Assembly (NCBI GenBank): GCA_902556905.1 | Contig: CACDYK010000002.1 | Coordinates: 1 to 64,000, forward strand | DNA from: an uncultured Pelagibacteraceae bacterium | GTDB lineage: Bacteria > Pseudomonadota > Alphaproteobacteria > Pelagibacterales > Pelagibacteraceae | DNA length: 64,000 bases | Direction: 5' to 3' | In this document: positions 8,322 through 16,889 of the stretch, in pieces | Numbering within the stretch: the stretch's first letter is position 1 | How the letters are laid out: every line of letters starts with the position of its first letter | The notes under the pieces: generated by a model | What the model saw: the letters and a program-made list of their open reading frames with translations, nothing else | The model's database searches: none | What the model was told of the DNA's origin: nothing | Translations under genes and position numbers: made by a program

Positions 8322-8461
8322 ACCTGAAGTAGAAAATTTTTTTACTTTATTAAACATCATCTAAAAAAAAATTAATTTATTTGTAACAATACTTTAATAA
8401 TTTTTATATGTTTCACTTATAAATTTATATTTTAATTAAATTTAATTAACGGAGGGAAATA

Positions 8462-9769
8462 ATGAAAAAGATACTAAGTATTTTAACAATACTATTTACA
8501 TTTTCTTTTACATCTAACAGTTACTCTAAGACAGAGATTCACTGGTGGTATGGAAACAGTGGTTTTCTAGGTGATGTGATTATAGAAATTGCAAATAGAT
8601 TTAATGCTTCTCAAAATGATTACACTGTCATTCCGACAGGTAAAGGAAGTTACGAAGATAACATGGCTGCAACTATTGCGGCTTTTAGAGCAGGTGACCA
8701 ACCGCACTATTCACAGGTTTATGATGCTGGAGCTGCAATTATGGTAGCACAAGTAAAAAATGGTGTTGTGATTGGTTTTGAAGAAATGGCTGAGAAATAT
8801 GGAATTAATGTAAATGCAGATAACTACATTCCAGGAATTAAAAATTTCTATGCTGACTCTGATGGAAAAATGATTGGTGTTCCTTTTAATAGTTCAACTT
8901 GTTTGATGTATGCAAACATGGACATATTGAAAAAAGTAGGAATTGAATCGGTTCCAAAAACTTATGAAGAATTTGAGGCTATGGCTCCAAAAATTAAAGC
9001 TGCTGGATACATTCCTTTAGTTCAAAGTCACTTTCCTTGGATTTGGACAGAAAATTTCTTTTCAAGACATAACCTGTTAATGACTGATGGAAACAATGGT
9101 TACGATGCTGTTCCAACAAAAACTTTATTTGCTGAAACAGATGCATTTGTAATGCACTGGAAAAAAGTTAAAGAATGGTATGAAAGTGGTTTATATGGTT
9201 ACAAGGGAAGAGCATGGGGAGATAACCAAGCTCCTTTTATAGCTGGTGAAGCTGCTTTCTGGTTTGGTTCTGCTGCATCATTTGGTGGAATGAAAGGTGT
9301 TGTACCCAACTTCTCAGTAAATCATATTCCTTATTGGGACTCAGTTACTAAAGGAAAAGAGTATCCAACATTTATTGGTGGTGCTGCTAACTGGATTTTA
9401 AACGGACACACTGAAGAAGAATATAAAGGACTTGCTAAATTCATTGAATTTATGGGTTCTCCAGAAATGGATCTGTATTACCACAACATGACTGGTTATT
9501 CTGCAGTGACTAAAGGTGGTATAGAGTTAGCTGAGACTATTAACTTTTATAGAACTTCTCCTTACCACAAAGCTGTTGGTGAACAATTAAGCTTAGAAGG
9601 TTCGACTATTCCTGGTGGATATAGAGCTGGTAACTGGCCACAAATTCGTGAAGTAATTTATGAAAATGTTGAGCCAATGTTAAACGGTAAGATCTCTATT
9701 GAAAAAGGTCTTAAGAACATGGACAAGGGCGCAGCGAAATTGTTAAAACAATTTGCTAAAACTCTTTAA
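8462..9769 (+). CDS. ugpB: sn-Glycerol-3-phosphate/glycerophosphodiester-binding protein (UgpB-like)
   Basis: The 435-residue protein has a 22-residue signal peptide and a family 1 extracellular solute-binding domain. Blocks shared with UgpB include IPTGKGSYEDNM near the N-terminus, the PFNSST segment near residue 142, the IGGAANWIL segment near 303 and the GNWPQIREVI segment near the C-terminus. It should deliver glycerol-3-phosphate or glycerophosphodiesters to the permease encoded downstream, and a glycerophosphodiesterase at the end of the operon supports this. A strong GGAGGG ribosome-binding site precedes the ATG by five bases. A 12-bp hairpin separates it from ugpA. Confidence 0.85.
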   Translation: MKKILSILTILFTFSFTSNSYSKTEIHWWYGNSGFLGDVIIEIANRFNASQNDYTVIPTGKGSYEDNMAATIAAFRAGDQPHYSQVYDAGAAIMVAQVKNGVVIGFEEMAEKYGINVNADNYIPGIKNFYADSDGKMIGVPFNSSTCLMYANMDILKKVGIESVPKTYEEFEAMAPKIKAAGYIPLVQSHFPWIWTENFFSRHNLLMTDGNNGYDAVPTKTLFAETDAFVMHWKKVKEWYESGLYGYKGRAWGDNQAPFIAGEAAFWFGSAASFGGMKGVVPNFSVNHIPYWDSVTKGKEYPTFIGGAANWILNGHTEEEYKGLAKFIEFMGSPEMDLYYHNMTGYSAVTKGGIELAETINFYRTSPYHKAVGEQLSLEGSTIPGGYRAGNWPQIREVIYENVEPMLNGKISIEKGLKNMDKGAAKLLKQFAKTL

Positions 9770-9781
9770 AAAATAATATTA

Positions 9782-9815
9782 ATGAGGAGGATACTTTAAT
9801 ATCCTCCTCATTTTT
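9782..9815 (+). terminator. Intergenic hairpin between ugpB and ugpA
   Basis: A perfect 12-bp stem (9782-9793 with 9800-9811, GAGGAGG core) and a six-base loop is followed directly by a T-run. This is a typical intrinsic terminator shape, yet ugpA begins seven bases later on the same strand, so it probably acts as a leaky terminator or stabilises the ugpB message and lowers permease expression. The stem's strand could also sequester a GAGG ribosome-binding-like sequence. Confidence 0.8.
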
Positions 9816-9821
9816 ATATGT

Positions 9822-10700
9822 ATGAAAAAAGTTCAATTTAAATCTAATTATTCTCAATATCTTTTCTTAGCACCTCAGCTAGGAATTCTATTAATATTTT
9901 TATATTGGCCAATAATACAAACTTTTAAAGATGCATTTACTATTCAAGATGCATTTGGAATAAGTACTCAATTTGCAGGTATTGATAATTTTTTATTTAT
10001 TTTTGATGACCCGGCCTATCTAACAGCTTTTAAGTTTACTATTATTTATAGCTTTGTTATCACACTTATAACAGGGGCTATTGGATTGTTGCTTGCTGTT
10101 CAAGCCAATAAAGTAATTCATGGTAAAAGTGCTTACAAAACTCTTTTAATTTGGCCTTATGCAATTGCGCCAGCAGTAGTGGGTGTTATGGCAAATTATT
10201 TTTTTAGTGAAAGATTTGGACTTCTTTACCATTTGTTCAGTGATTTGTGGGGGTTTAATTGGTATGAAAGTGTTTTTGATGCTTATATTTATGTAATTAT
10301 AGCTGGTTCTTGGAAACAAATTAGCGCTAATTTTATTTTCTTCTTAGCAGGTCTGCAAGCTATTCAAGTATCTGTAATTGAGGCGTCTATGATTGATTGC
10401 AAAAGTAGTTTTAGAAGATTTTGGACAATTACATTTCCTTTATTAATGCCGACTACATTTTTTTTAATTATTATTAATATTACCTATGCTTTTTTCGATA
10501 CATTCGGAATTATTGATACAACAACAATAGGAGCTCCATCTGGAGAAACTAGAACCTTAGTTTATAAAGCTTACATGGATGGATTTAGAGGACTAGATTT
10601 AGGAAGTGCTGGTGCTCAATCAATAATGATGATGTTGATTGTTTTATTTATTACGATTTTTCAATTTAGATATATTGAAGGGAAAATACATTACAATTAA
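9822..10700 (+). CDS. ugpA: Glycerol-3-phosphate ABC transporter permease (UgpA-like)
   Basis: The 292-residue permease has about six membrane helices, the first at residues 12-30. The MalF-type EAA loop is visible as EASMIDCKSSFRRFWTITFP near 189-208. It pairs with a MalG-type partner, and here two such partners follow. It starts just after a hairpin, without an obvious strong ribosome-binding site, so initiation may depend on the hairpin region. The stop overlaps the following start by one base. Confidence 0.88.
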   Translation: MKKVQFKSNYSQYLFLAPQLGILLIFLYWPIIQTFKDAFTIQDAFGISTQFAGIDNFLFIFDDPAYLTAFKFTIIYSFVITLITGAIGLLLAVQANKVIHGKSAYKTLLIWPYAIAPAVVGVMANYFFSERFGLLYHLFSDLWGFNWYESVFDAYIYVIIAGSWKQISANFIFFLAGLQAIQVSVIEASMIDCKSSFRRFWTITFPLLMPTTFFLIIINITYAFFDTFGIIDTTTIGAPSGETRTLVYKAYMDGFRGLDLGSAGAQSIMMMLIVLFITIFQFRYIEGKIHYN

Positions 10701-11521
10701 TGACTAGATTATTCACATCAAGTTTTTCACATATTATCTTATTTATAGGAATATCTATTATGGTAGTTCCTGTGTGGATGATATTTGCTAGCTCAACTCA
10801 TACAAGCTCATTTATTTATTCCCATGGTCTTCAGTTTTTTATAGGTGATAGTTTTCATGAAAACTATTTAAGAGTTTTATTGTATCAAGGAGGTTTTTTT
10901 AAAGAAATAACCGCTTTAAAAATGTTTTTTAACAGTTTTATAATGGCGACTGGAGTAGCTTTGTTATCAGTTTTCACCTCTCTTATGGCCGCATATGCTT
11001 TAGTTTATTATAGAACTAAATATGCAACATTTTTATTTTGGTTAATCTTTGTAACAATTTTGGTGCCTTTAGAGTTAAGAATTTTTCCTACTTACTCAGT
11101 TATGGCTAAACTTAATTTGGTAAATTCTTATTTTGGATTGATTGTTCCTATTTCAGCTTCAGCAATAGCAACTTTATTTTTTAGACAATTCTATAGAACT
11201 GTACCAGATGAATTACTTGAGTCAGCAAAATTAGATGGTGCAAATACTTGGAGATTTTTTATTGATTTTTTAGTTCCCCTGTCAAAAACCATGATTATTG
11301 CTATGTTTATTTTTATGTTTGTTTTTGGTTATAATCAATATTTATGGCCACTATTAGTAACATCTTCAGAACAATATTGGACAGTTGTTATGGGATTAAA
11401 GATGATGTCAGGATCAATTGTTCATCGTTTTGCTTTTGTAATGATGTCTATGGTTCCACCAGTTTTAATTATAATCATTTTACAAAAACATTTTATTAAA
11501 GGAGTTTTTCAAGATAAATGA
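10700..11521 (+). CDS. ugpE: Glycerol-3-phosphate ABC transporter permease (UgpE-like, copy 1)
   Basis: The 273-residue MalG-type permease has six predicted helices and the EAA loop ESAKLDGANTWRFFIDFLVP near residues 175-194. It is clearly paralogous to the next gene: long blocks such as FFRQFYRT.PDELLESAKLDGAN and FIDFLVPLSKTMI are nearly identical. Overlaps of one base with ugpA and four bases with the second copy place it inside a single operon. The two copies differ most in the first extracellular loop and near the C-terminus, where this copy is shorter by about a dozen residues. Confidence 0.88.
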   Translation: MTRLFTSSFSHIILFIGISIMVVPVWMIFASSTHTSSFIYSHGLQFFIGDSFHENYLRVLLYQGGFFKEITALKMFFNSFIMATGVALLSVFTSLMAAYALVYYRTKYATFLFWLIFVTILVPLELRIFPTYSVMAKLNLVNSYFGLIVPISASAIATLFFRQFYRTVPDELLESAKLDGANTWRFFIDFLVPLSKTMIIAMFIFMFVFGYNQYLWPLLVTSSEQYWTVVMGLKMMSGSIVHRFAFVMMSMVPPVLIIIILQKHFIKGVFQDK

Positions 11522-12369
11522 AAATTAAACCACTTCAGATATTAGCTCATATAATTCTTATATTAGGTGTATTGTTAATGGTTGTACCTATCTGGATATC
11601 TTTTGCAAGTTCCACTCATGATACAGTGACTATATTAACTGAGGGTATGAAATTTAATATAGGTGAATATTTTTCAAGAAACTATAATGAAGTTTTAAAT
11701 GAAAAAGGTGGCTGGTCAGAAGAAGTTACTGCAGCAAAGATGTTTATCAATAGCTTTATAATGGCATTAGGAATAGCAACCCTTAAGGTAACTATTTCTG
11801 CAATGTCAGCATATGCCCTTGTGTATTATAGATTTAAATTAGCAGTACCTATTTTTTGGTTAATTTTTATTACTTTGCTAGTACCTTTGGAAGTAAGAAT
11901 TTTTCCTACTTATAAAATTGTATCAGATTTAGGTTTAACAAATTCTTACACAGGCCTAATTCTTCCCTTAGTTGCATCTGCAACTGCAACTTTTTTCTTT
12001 AGACAATTTTATAGGACTATTCCAGATGAATTGCTTGAGTCAGCCAAACTTGACGGTGCAAATAGTTGGAGATTTTTTATAGATTTCTTGGTTCCATTGT
12101 CCAAAACTATGATTGCAGCTATGTTTATATTTATGTTTGTTTATGGATATAGTCAATATTTATGGCCTCTAATCATGACTACAAGTGAAAAATATTGGAC
12201 GGTTGTAATGGGAATGAAAATTATATTTACTGAAAGCTACGAGGGTGTTGCTCTTCCAAGAACAGCTGAGAGATTTGCGTATATTATTTTATCAATGTTA
12301 CCTCCGGTTTTAGTGGTAGTAATTTTGCAAAAATGGTTCATAAAAGGTTTAATTCAAACGGAGAAATAA
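11518..12369 (+). CDS. ugpE: Glycerol-3-phosphate ABC transporter permease (UgpE-like, copy 2)
   Basis: The 283-residue protein is the second of two tandem MalG-type permeases. It carries the same EAA loop ESAKLDGANSWRFFIDFLVP as copy 1. It has an additional segment of roughly 11 residues (YEGVALPRTAERF region) before the last helix, like many ordinary UgpE proteins, so this copy may be the more canonical one. Reading frame and motifs are intact in both copies, so neither looks like a pseudogene. It abuts the ATPase gene directly (TAA then ATG). Two MalG-type subunits for one MalF-type subunit suggests alternative heterodimers or altered specificity; this is inference. Confidence 0.88.
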   Translation: MKIKPLQILAHIILILGVLLMVVPIWISFASSTHDTVTILTEGMKFNIGEYFSRNYNEVLNEKGGWSEEVTAAKMFINSFIMALGIATLKVTISAMSAYALVYYRFKLAVPIFWLIFITLLVPLEVRIFPTYKIVSDLGLTNSYTGLILPLVASATATFFFRQFYRTIPDELLESAKLDGANSWRFFIDFLVPLSKTMIAAMFIFMFVYGYSQYLWPLIMTTSEKYWTVVMGMKIIFTESYEGVALPRTAERFAYIILSMLPPVLVVVILQKWFIKGLIQTEK

Positions 12370-13422
12370 ATGAGTTTTCTAGATTTAAAAAATGTAACAA
12401 AAATTTATCCTAACGGAACTAAAGCCGTCCATGAAACATCATTAAGTATTGATGAAGGAGAATTTATGGTTTTTGTTGGACCTAGTGGATGTGGAAAATC
12501 AACTTTATTGAGAATGGTAGCTGGTCTAGAAGATATAACCGAGGGAGATATCAGCCTTGATGGAAAATTAATTAATCAAGTTGATCCATCAGAAAGAGAT
12601 GTTGCGATGGTATTTCAAAATTATGCGTTATACCCACATATGAACGTTTATAATAATTTAGCTTATGGTTTAAAAAATAGAGGAATTGATAAAGAAACAA
12701 TCGAGCAAAAAGTAAATGATGCAGCTAAGCTGTTACAAATTTCAGATTTTTTACAGAGAAAGCCCTCGATGTTGTCAGGTGGTCAAAGACAAAGAGTTGC
12801 AATGGGAAGAGCAATTGTAAGAAATCCCAAAATATTCTTATTTGATGAACCACTTTCAAACCTTGATGCAAAATTAAGAATCCAAATGAGACTTGAAATT
12901 AAAAAACTTCAACAGAAAGTAGGGGTAACAAGTATATTTGTTACGCATGATCAAGTTGAGGCCATGACACTTGCTGATAGATTAGCAGTTATTAACAACG
13001 GAATCATTGAACAATTAGGAACCCCTATCGAGATATATGATAATCCCAAATCTTTATTTGTTGCTGGTTTTATTGGTTCACCACAAATGAATTTTTTAGA
13101 CGGTAATATAAAAAACAAAACATTATCTGCAGAGGGTTTTGAAATTAAAGATATACAAAGTGACTTTAATGGAGATGTTATATTAGGAATACGACCTGAG
13201 CATTTAAGTCAAACTGAAAATGGTTTAATTAATTTAAAAGTAGACTTAGTGGAACAGCTTGGTTCGGATAATCTTGTTTATGGTCAATTGAAAGATAAAA
13301 AAGACTTTTGTTACAGGTGTCCAGGAAATCAAACTATTGAAAAAGGCAGCAATCTAAGTCTAAATATTGAGAATAATAAATATTATATTTTTGATAAAAG
13401 TACCGGCAAAAGAGTTAATTAA
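12370..13422 (+). CDS. ugpC: Glycerol-3-phosphate ABC transporter ATPase (UgpC/MalK family)
   Basis: The 350-residue ATPase has Walker A GPSGCGKST near residue 37, Q-loop FQNYALYPHMNV, signature LSGGQRQR and Walker B IFLFDEPLSNLD, followed by the switch histidine in VTHDQVEAMT. The C-terminal 110 residues form the OB-like regulatory domain found in MalK/UgpC proteins (GIRPEHL near 273). It completes the binding protein-permease-ATPase set and is followed two bases later by the glycerophosphodiesterase gene. Confidence 0.9.
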   Translation: MSFLDLKNVTKIYPNGTKAVHETSLSIDEGEFMVFVGPSGCGKSTLLRMVAGLEDITEGDISLDGKLINQVDPSERDVAMVFQNYALYPHMNVYNNLAYGLKNRGIDKETIEQKVNDAAKLLQISDFLQRKPSMLSGGQRQRVAMGRAIVRNPKIFLFDEPLSNLDAKLRIQMRLEIKKLQQKVGVTSIFVTHDQVEAMTLADRLAVINNGIIEQLGTPIEIYDNPKSLFVAGFIGSPQMNFLDGNIKNKTLSAEGFEIKDIQSDFNGDVILGIRPEHLSQTENGLINLKVDLVEQLGSDNLVYGQLKDKKDFCYRCPGNQTIEKGSNLSLNIENNKYYIFDKSTGKRVN

Positions 13423-13424
13423 AT

Positions 13425-14348
13425 TTGATTTTAAATAAACCAAATCATATAAAAATTTACGGACACCGAGGAGCCAGAGGAGACCTTCCTGAAAATACTT
13501 TAGAAAGTTTTAAATATTTATTTGAAAATAAAATTAATTCATACGAAACAGACATATTAATTTCTAAGGATCTTATACCAGTTATTACTCATGATTTTAG
13601 ATTGGATCCAAGTTTTACAAAAGATAATAATGGAAATTGGATAGAGGATGAAAATATAAAAATATTTGATTTAACTTATGAAGAACTTTTAAAATTTGAT
13701 GTAGGTTCAATAAATAAATTATCTAGATATGGAAGACGATTTATTAATCAAAAAACTTTAGAAAATCAAAGAATACCAAAACTTTCTGAATTATTAGATC
13801 TATCTTCAAAAAATATGTCTGAAAACTTACTAATAAATTTAGAAATTAAATCTACACCAAATGAAGAAAATTTAACACCTGCTCCAGAGGATACTGTAAA
13901 ATTAGTTGTCAATGAGATAAACAAATCAAATTTAAAGGACAAAATAATTGTTTCTTCATTTGATTGGAGAACTTTGACAGAAATTAAAAACCAATATCCT
14001 GAAATATCAAGGGCATATTTAACTTATCAACAGGTGAGGGGAATGAAAATTAAAAAAACTATATACAATAGATCTCCTTGGATGAGTTTTTTGCCTTTTT
14101 ATGAAGATCATGAATTACCAAAAATTATAAAGTCTCAAGGTGGAAAAGCTTGGCATCCATACCGAAAAGAAATTACAAAAAAACTAGTCGACATTTCTCA
14201 TCAAGAAGATTTGCCAGTAAATGTATGGACAGTAAATAAAGAGTACGAAATGTTAAAAATGATTGAGTACGGTGTAGATGGTATTATGACAGATTATCCA
14301 CTAAGGTTGAAGGAACTTTGTGAAAAAGAAAATATAAAATGGTTCTAG
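13425..14348 (+). CDS. ugpQ: Cytosolic glycerophosphodiester phosphodiesterase (UgpQ-like)
   Basis: The 307-residue protein starts at a TTG two bases after the ugpC stop; no ATG closer to the first motif is available. The catalytic GDPD motif is GHRGARGDLPENTLESF near residues 14-30, with ETDILISKD and ITHDF near 46-63 supplying metal and acid/base residues, and VNVWTVN...GVDGIMTDYP closing the barrel. There is no signal peptide, so it should hydrolyse imported glycerophosphodiesters in the cytosol to glycerol-3-phosphate and an alcohol. Its place as the next gene after ugpC supports lipid-headgroup scavenging by this operon. Confidence 0.88.
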   Translation: MILNKPNHIKIYGHRGARGDLPENTLESFKYLFENKINSYETDILISKDLIPVITHDFRLDPSFTKDNNGNWIEDENIKIFDLTYEELLKFDVGSINKLSRYGRRFINQKTLENQRIPKLSELLDLSSKNMSENLLINLEIKSTPNEENLTPAPEDTVKLVVNEINKSNLKDKIIVSSFDWRTLTEIKNQYPEISRAYLTYQQVRGMKIKKTIYNRSPWMSFLPFYEDHELPKIIKSQGGKAWHPYRKEITKKLVDISHQEDLPVNVWTVNKEYEMLKMIEYGVDGIMTDYPLRLKELCEKENIKWF

Positions 14349-14357
14349 CTTTTTTAA

Positions 14358-15074
14358 ATGGATTTAAACATAGTTAATAATGAGGAAAAATTTTTATCAG
14401 GTAAACTTGAAGGTTATAGTTTAAATGGTGCAGAAAATAAATTTGACGATGAAGGAAATCCTTTACCATTTCCAGGGTGCACAATAATTTGCAATATCCC
14501 TCTGAATACTAATTTATCAGATGAGATAATTAGTTTTCAAAAAAAAATAGAAAATTTTAATCCTGAAAAAACTTATTTCTATTTACCTCCATCTAGTTTT
14601 CATATGACATTATTTGATTGTTGTAATTTAAATACAAAAAACACCAATTATTGGCCATCATATATAGATCCTGATATGGATTATAAAGATATAGCTATTG
14701 AATTAAATAAAAGAATTCAGGACTATATTTTTCCAAAAGAATTTAATCTTAAACTTAAAATGTTTTATGGAGGTTATAGCGCTATCTTAGAACCTTTTTC
14801 TAATAAAGATGAAAAAATTCTAAGAGACTGTAGAGATGACTTAAGTAAATTATTAAAAATTAAATTTGAAAATCATTTAAGATACACATTCCATATCACG
14901 TTAGCATATATTTTAAGAGAGCTTACAGAAGAGGAAATTAAAAATTTGTTGGAGTTTAACAAAGATCTATATAAAGAATTTGATAAAAAATTCCCTAAAA
15001 TTGTTTTATATAAACCTGAAATGTCGACATTTGAAAATATGTTGGAATTTAAAAATATTAATAAGGTATTTTAG
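14358..15074 (+). CDS. 2H phosphoesterase-like protein (DUF1868/RNA-ligase-like fold)
   Basis: The 238-residue protein contains two H-x-T motifs, HMTLFD near residue 76 and FHITLAY near 178, spaced as in the 2H phosphoesterase superfamily (2'-5' RNA ligase, cyclic phosphodiesterases). The N-terminal KFDDEGNPLPFPGCTIIC block resembles DUF1868 proteins. The superfamily hydrolyses cyclic phosphates or 2'-5' bonds; the exact substrate is not recognisable. It lies nine bases after the glycerophosphodiesterase, so a cyclic glycerophosphate is an attractive but untested substrate. Its 3' end overlaps the convergent glyoxalase-like gene by 17 bases. Confidence 0.7.
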   Translation: MDLNIVNNEEKFLSGKLEGYSLNGAENKFDDEGNPLPFPGCTIICNIPLNTNLSDEIISFQKKIENFNPEKTYFYLPPSSFHMTLFDCCNLNTKNTNYWPSYIDPDMDYKDIAIELNKRIQDYIFPKEFNLKLKMFYGGYSAILEPFSNKDEKILRDCRDDLSKLLKIKFENHLRYTFHITLAYILRELTEEEIKNLLEFNKDLYKEFDKKFPKIVLYKPEMSTFENMLEFKNINKVF

Positions 15075-15435
15075 CAAATGCACAAATTTTATTACCATCA
15101 AGATCTCGCAAATAACAATAATAATCACCTGATCTTATTCCTGGAGCTCCCTCATCTTTTCCACCCAGTTTTATTCCAGTATTATAAAAATTATTCACTA
15201 AATCTTTTGAGTTAACTAAAAAAGATATTTGTGTTCCATTTCCAAAAGTTGCTCTATCTTTATTCACTGGATTAGTTACATAGAATTCAATTTCATCAAG
15301 CTTTTCTTTTGAAGCATAGCCTATATATTTTTCATTGCTGACAACTCTTTTTAATTCAATTGCATCAAGTAAGATGTCATAAAAATTAGTTGCCTTATCT
15401 AGATTGTTAGTACCAACCATTACAAAGCCAATCAT
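15058..15435 (-). CDS. Glyoxalase/VOC-family protein
   Basis: The 125-residue protein has the vicinal-oxygen-chelate pattern: an N-terminal VMVGTNNLDKATNFYD block and a C-terminal YCYLRDLDGNKICAF block, typical of glyoxalase/bleomycin-resistance-like proteins with paired beta-alpha-beta-beta-beta modules. Metal-ligand positions are not conserved clearly enough to name an activity. It is the last gene of the minus-strand cluster with the aldehyde dehydrogenase three bases upstream, so it may help with an aldehyde or thiol adduct. Its end overlaps the 2H phosphoesterase gene on the other strand. Confidence 0.82.
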   Translation of the reverse strand: MIGFVMVGTNNLDKATNFYDILLDAIELKRVVSNEKYIGYASKEKLDEIEFYVTNPVNKDRATFGNGTQISFLVNSKDLVNNFYNTGIKLGGKDEGAPGIRSGDYYCYLRDLDGNKICAFAKIPY

Positions 15436-15438
15436 TAA

Positions 15439-16869
15439 TTACTTCCAGCCTGTAACAGTTTTTACTTCAAGATATTCCTCAAGACCCCATACTCCACCTT
15501 CGCGACCGTTTCCAGATTGTCTATATCCACCAAATGGAGTTCCGGCATCTGCTGCTTTTCCATTTATATAAACACATCCCGATCTCAACTTTTTCGCAAC
15601 TCGGTGAGCTTTTACTTTATCTTCTGTTTGTAAATAGTTTCCTAAACCATAAGAGGTATCATTAACTATTTTTATCGCCTCATCTTCTGTATCAAATGGA
15701 ATAATTGATAAAACAGGTCCAAAAATTTCTTCTTTAGCTATTCTCATATCATTACTAACATCTGTGAATATTGTTGGTTTAATAAAATAACCCTTGTTTA
15801 AACCATTAGGCAGTTCAGGCCCACCTGCTGCTAGTGTTGCTCCTTCAGAAATTCCACTTTCTATTAAACTTATAATTTTATCATATTGAGTTTTTGAAAT
15901 TACTGGACCAATGTGATCACCTTTTTTTGAAGCTTGATCAACTTGAATTTTATTTGCCTCATCTACTGCATCTTCAACAGCTCTTTTATAAATAGATTTT
16001 TCAACCAACATTCTTGTTGGAGCATCACATGATTGACCTGAGTTGCTCATCACATTCCGAATACCATCTCTCACCGCATCTTTATAGCTATCAGCAAAAA
16101 CAATATTTCCACCTTTGCCACCTAGCTCAAGACACACTCTTTTAATTGTATCAGCAGCGTTTTTTGAAATTAATCTTCCTGCTCTTGTGGATCCTGTAAA
16201 AGAAACCATATCAATATCAGGATGACTTGAAATTTGAGATCCAACACCAACCCCATCTCCATTTACCAAGTTAAAGACACCTTTTGGAAATCCTACTTCG
16301 TCAATCATTTCAGCAAATAACATACCTGAAATAGGAGCAATTTCTGAAGGTTTCAAAATCATGGTGCAGCCTGTTGCAATCGCTGGCACTACTTTAAGTG
16401 CTATTTGATTAATAGGCCAATTCCACGGAGTGATTAATCCACAAACTCCAATTGGGTCATAGTAGATATGATTATTTGATTTATCATCAAAATGTTCATC
16501 GAATTGAAAATTTTTTAATCTCAAAATAAAATCTTCTAAATGATCCCTACCAGATGCTGTTTGTACGTCTGCTGCCCAATCCATAGGTGCACCCATTTCC
16601 AAAGAAATAGCTTCAGCCATTTCACCAAATCTTTTTTTATAAACTAATAATAATTTATTTAGTAAATTTAGCTTTTCTTCTTTGCTTGTCTCTTTCCAGG
16701 ATTCAAAAGCAATTTTTGCTGATTTTACAGCTAAATCTATATCTTCTTTTGAACCTAAAGAAATAACAGCAAAAGGATCTTCATTACATGGATTGATTAC
16801 TTCTAAATCATTTTTTTTAATTGGATCAACCCACTGACCATTAATATAAAATTTTCTTTTATCTAACAT
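15439..16869 (-). CDS. NAD(P)-dependent aldehyde dehydrogenase (copy 1)
   Basis: The 476-residue protein has a full ALDH fold: TPWNWPINQ near residue 147, cofactor motif FTGSTRAGR near 224, general base glutamate in LELGGKGG near 247, and nucleophilic cysteine in GQSCDAP near 280. It resembles betaine/semialdehyde dehydrogenases broadly but the substrate cannot be read. It is a close paralogue of the gene at 47609; both start MLDK.(N/K)FYINGQWV. It is followed by the VOC protein and preceded by a beta-hydroxyacid dehydrogenase gene on the same strand, suggesting a small oxidation module. Confidence 0.9.
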   Translation of the reverse strand: MLDKRKFYINGQWVDPIKKNDLEVINPCNEDPFAVISLGSKEDIDLAVKSAKIAFESWKETSKEEKLNLLNKLLLVYKKRFGEMAEAISLEMGAPMDWAADVQTASGRDHLEDFILRLKNFQFDEHFDDKSNNHIYYDPIGVCGLITPWNWPINQIALKVVPAIATGCTMILKPSEIAPISGMLFAEMIDEVGFPKGVFNLVNGDGVGVGSQISSHPDIDMVSFTGSTRAGRLISKNAADTIKRVCLELGGKGGNIVFADSYKDAVRDGIRNVMSNSGQSCDAPTRMLVEKSIYKRAVEDAVDEANKIQVDQASKKGDHIGPVISKTQYDKIISLIESGISEGATLAAGGPELPNGLNKGYFIKPTIFTDVSNDMRIAKEEIFGPVLSIIPFDTEDEAIKIVNDTSYGLGNYLQTEDKVKAHRVAKKLRSGCVYINGKAADAGTPFGGYRQSGNGREGGVWGLEEYLEVKTVTGWK

Positions 16870-16889
16870 TTTCTATCTTAACACATTTA

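Noticed and set aside
8432-8449. Perfect 18-base palindrome TTAATTAAATTTAATTAA upstream of ugpB
   Set aside because: It consists only of A and T in an AT-rich leader, so a chance origin is likely. I did not list it as an operator.
8381-8461. Pho-box search upstream of ugpB
   Set aside because: Only a weak TTGTAACA-like element is present and no tandem CTGTNAT repeats, so phosphate control cannot be claimed.
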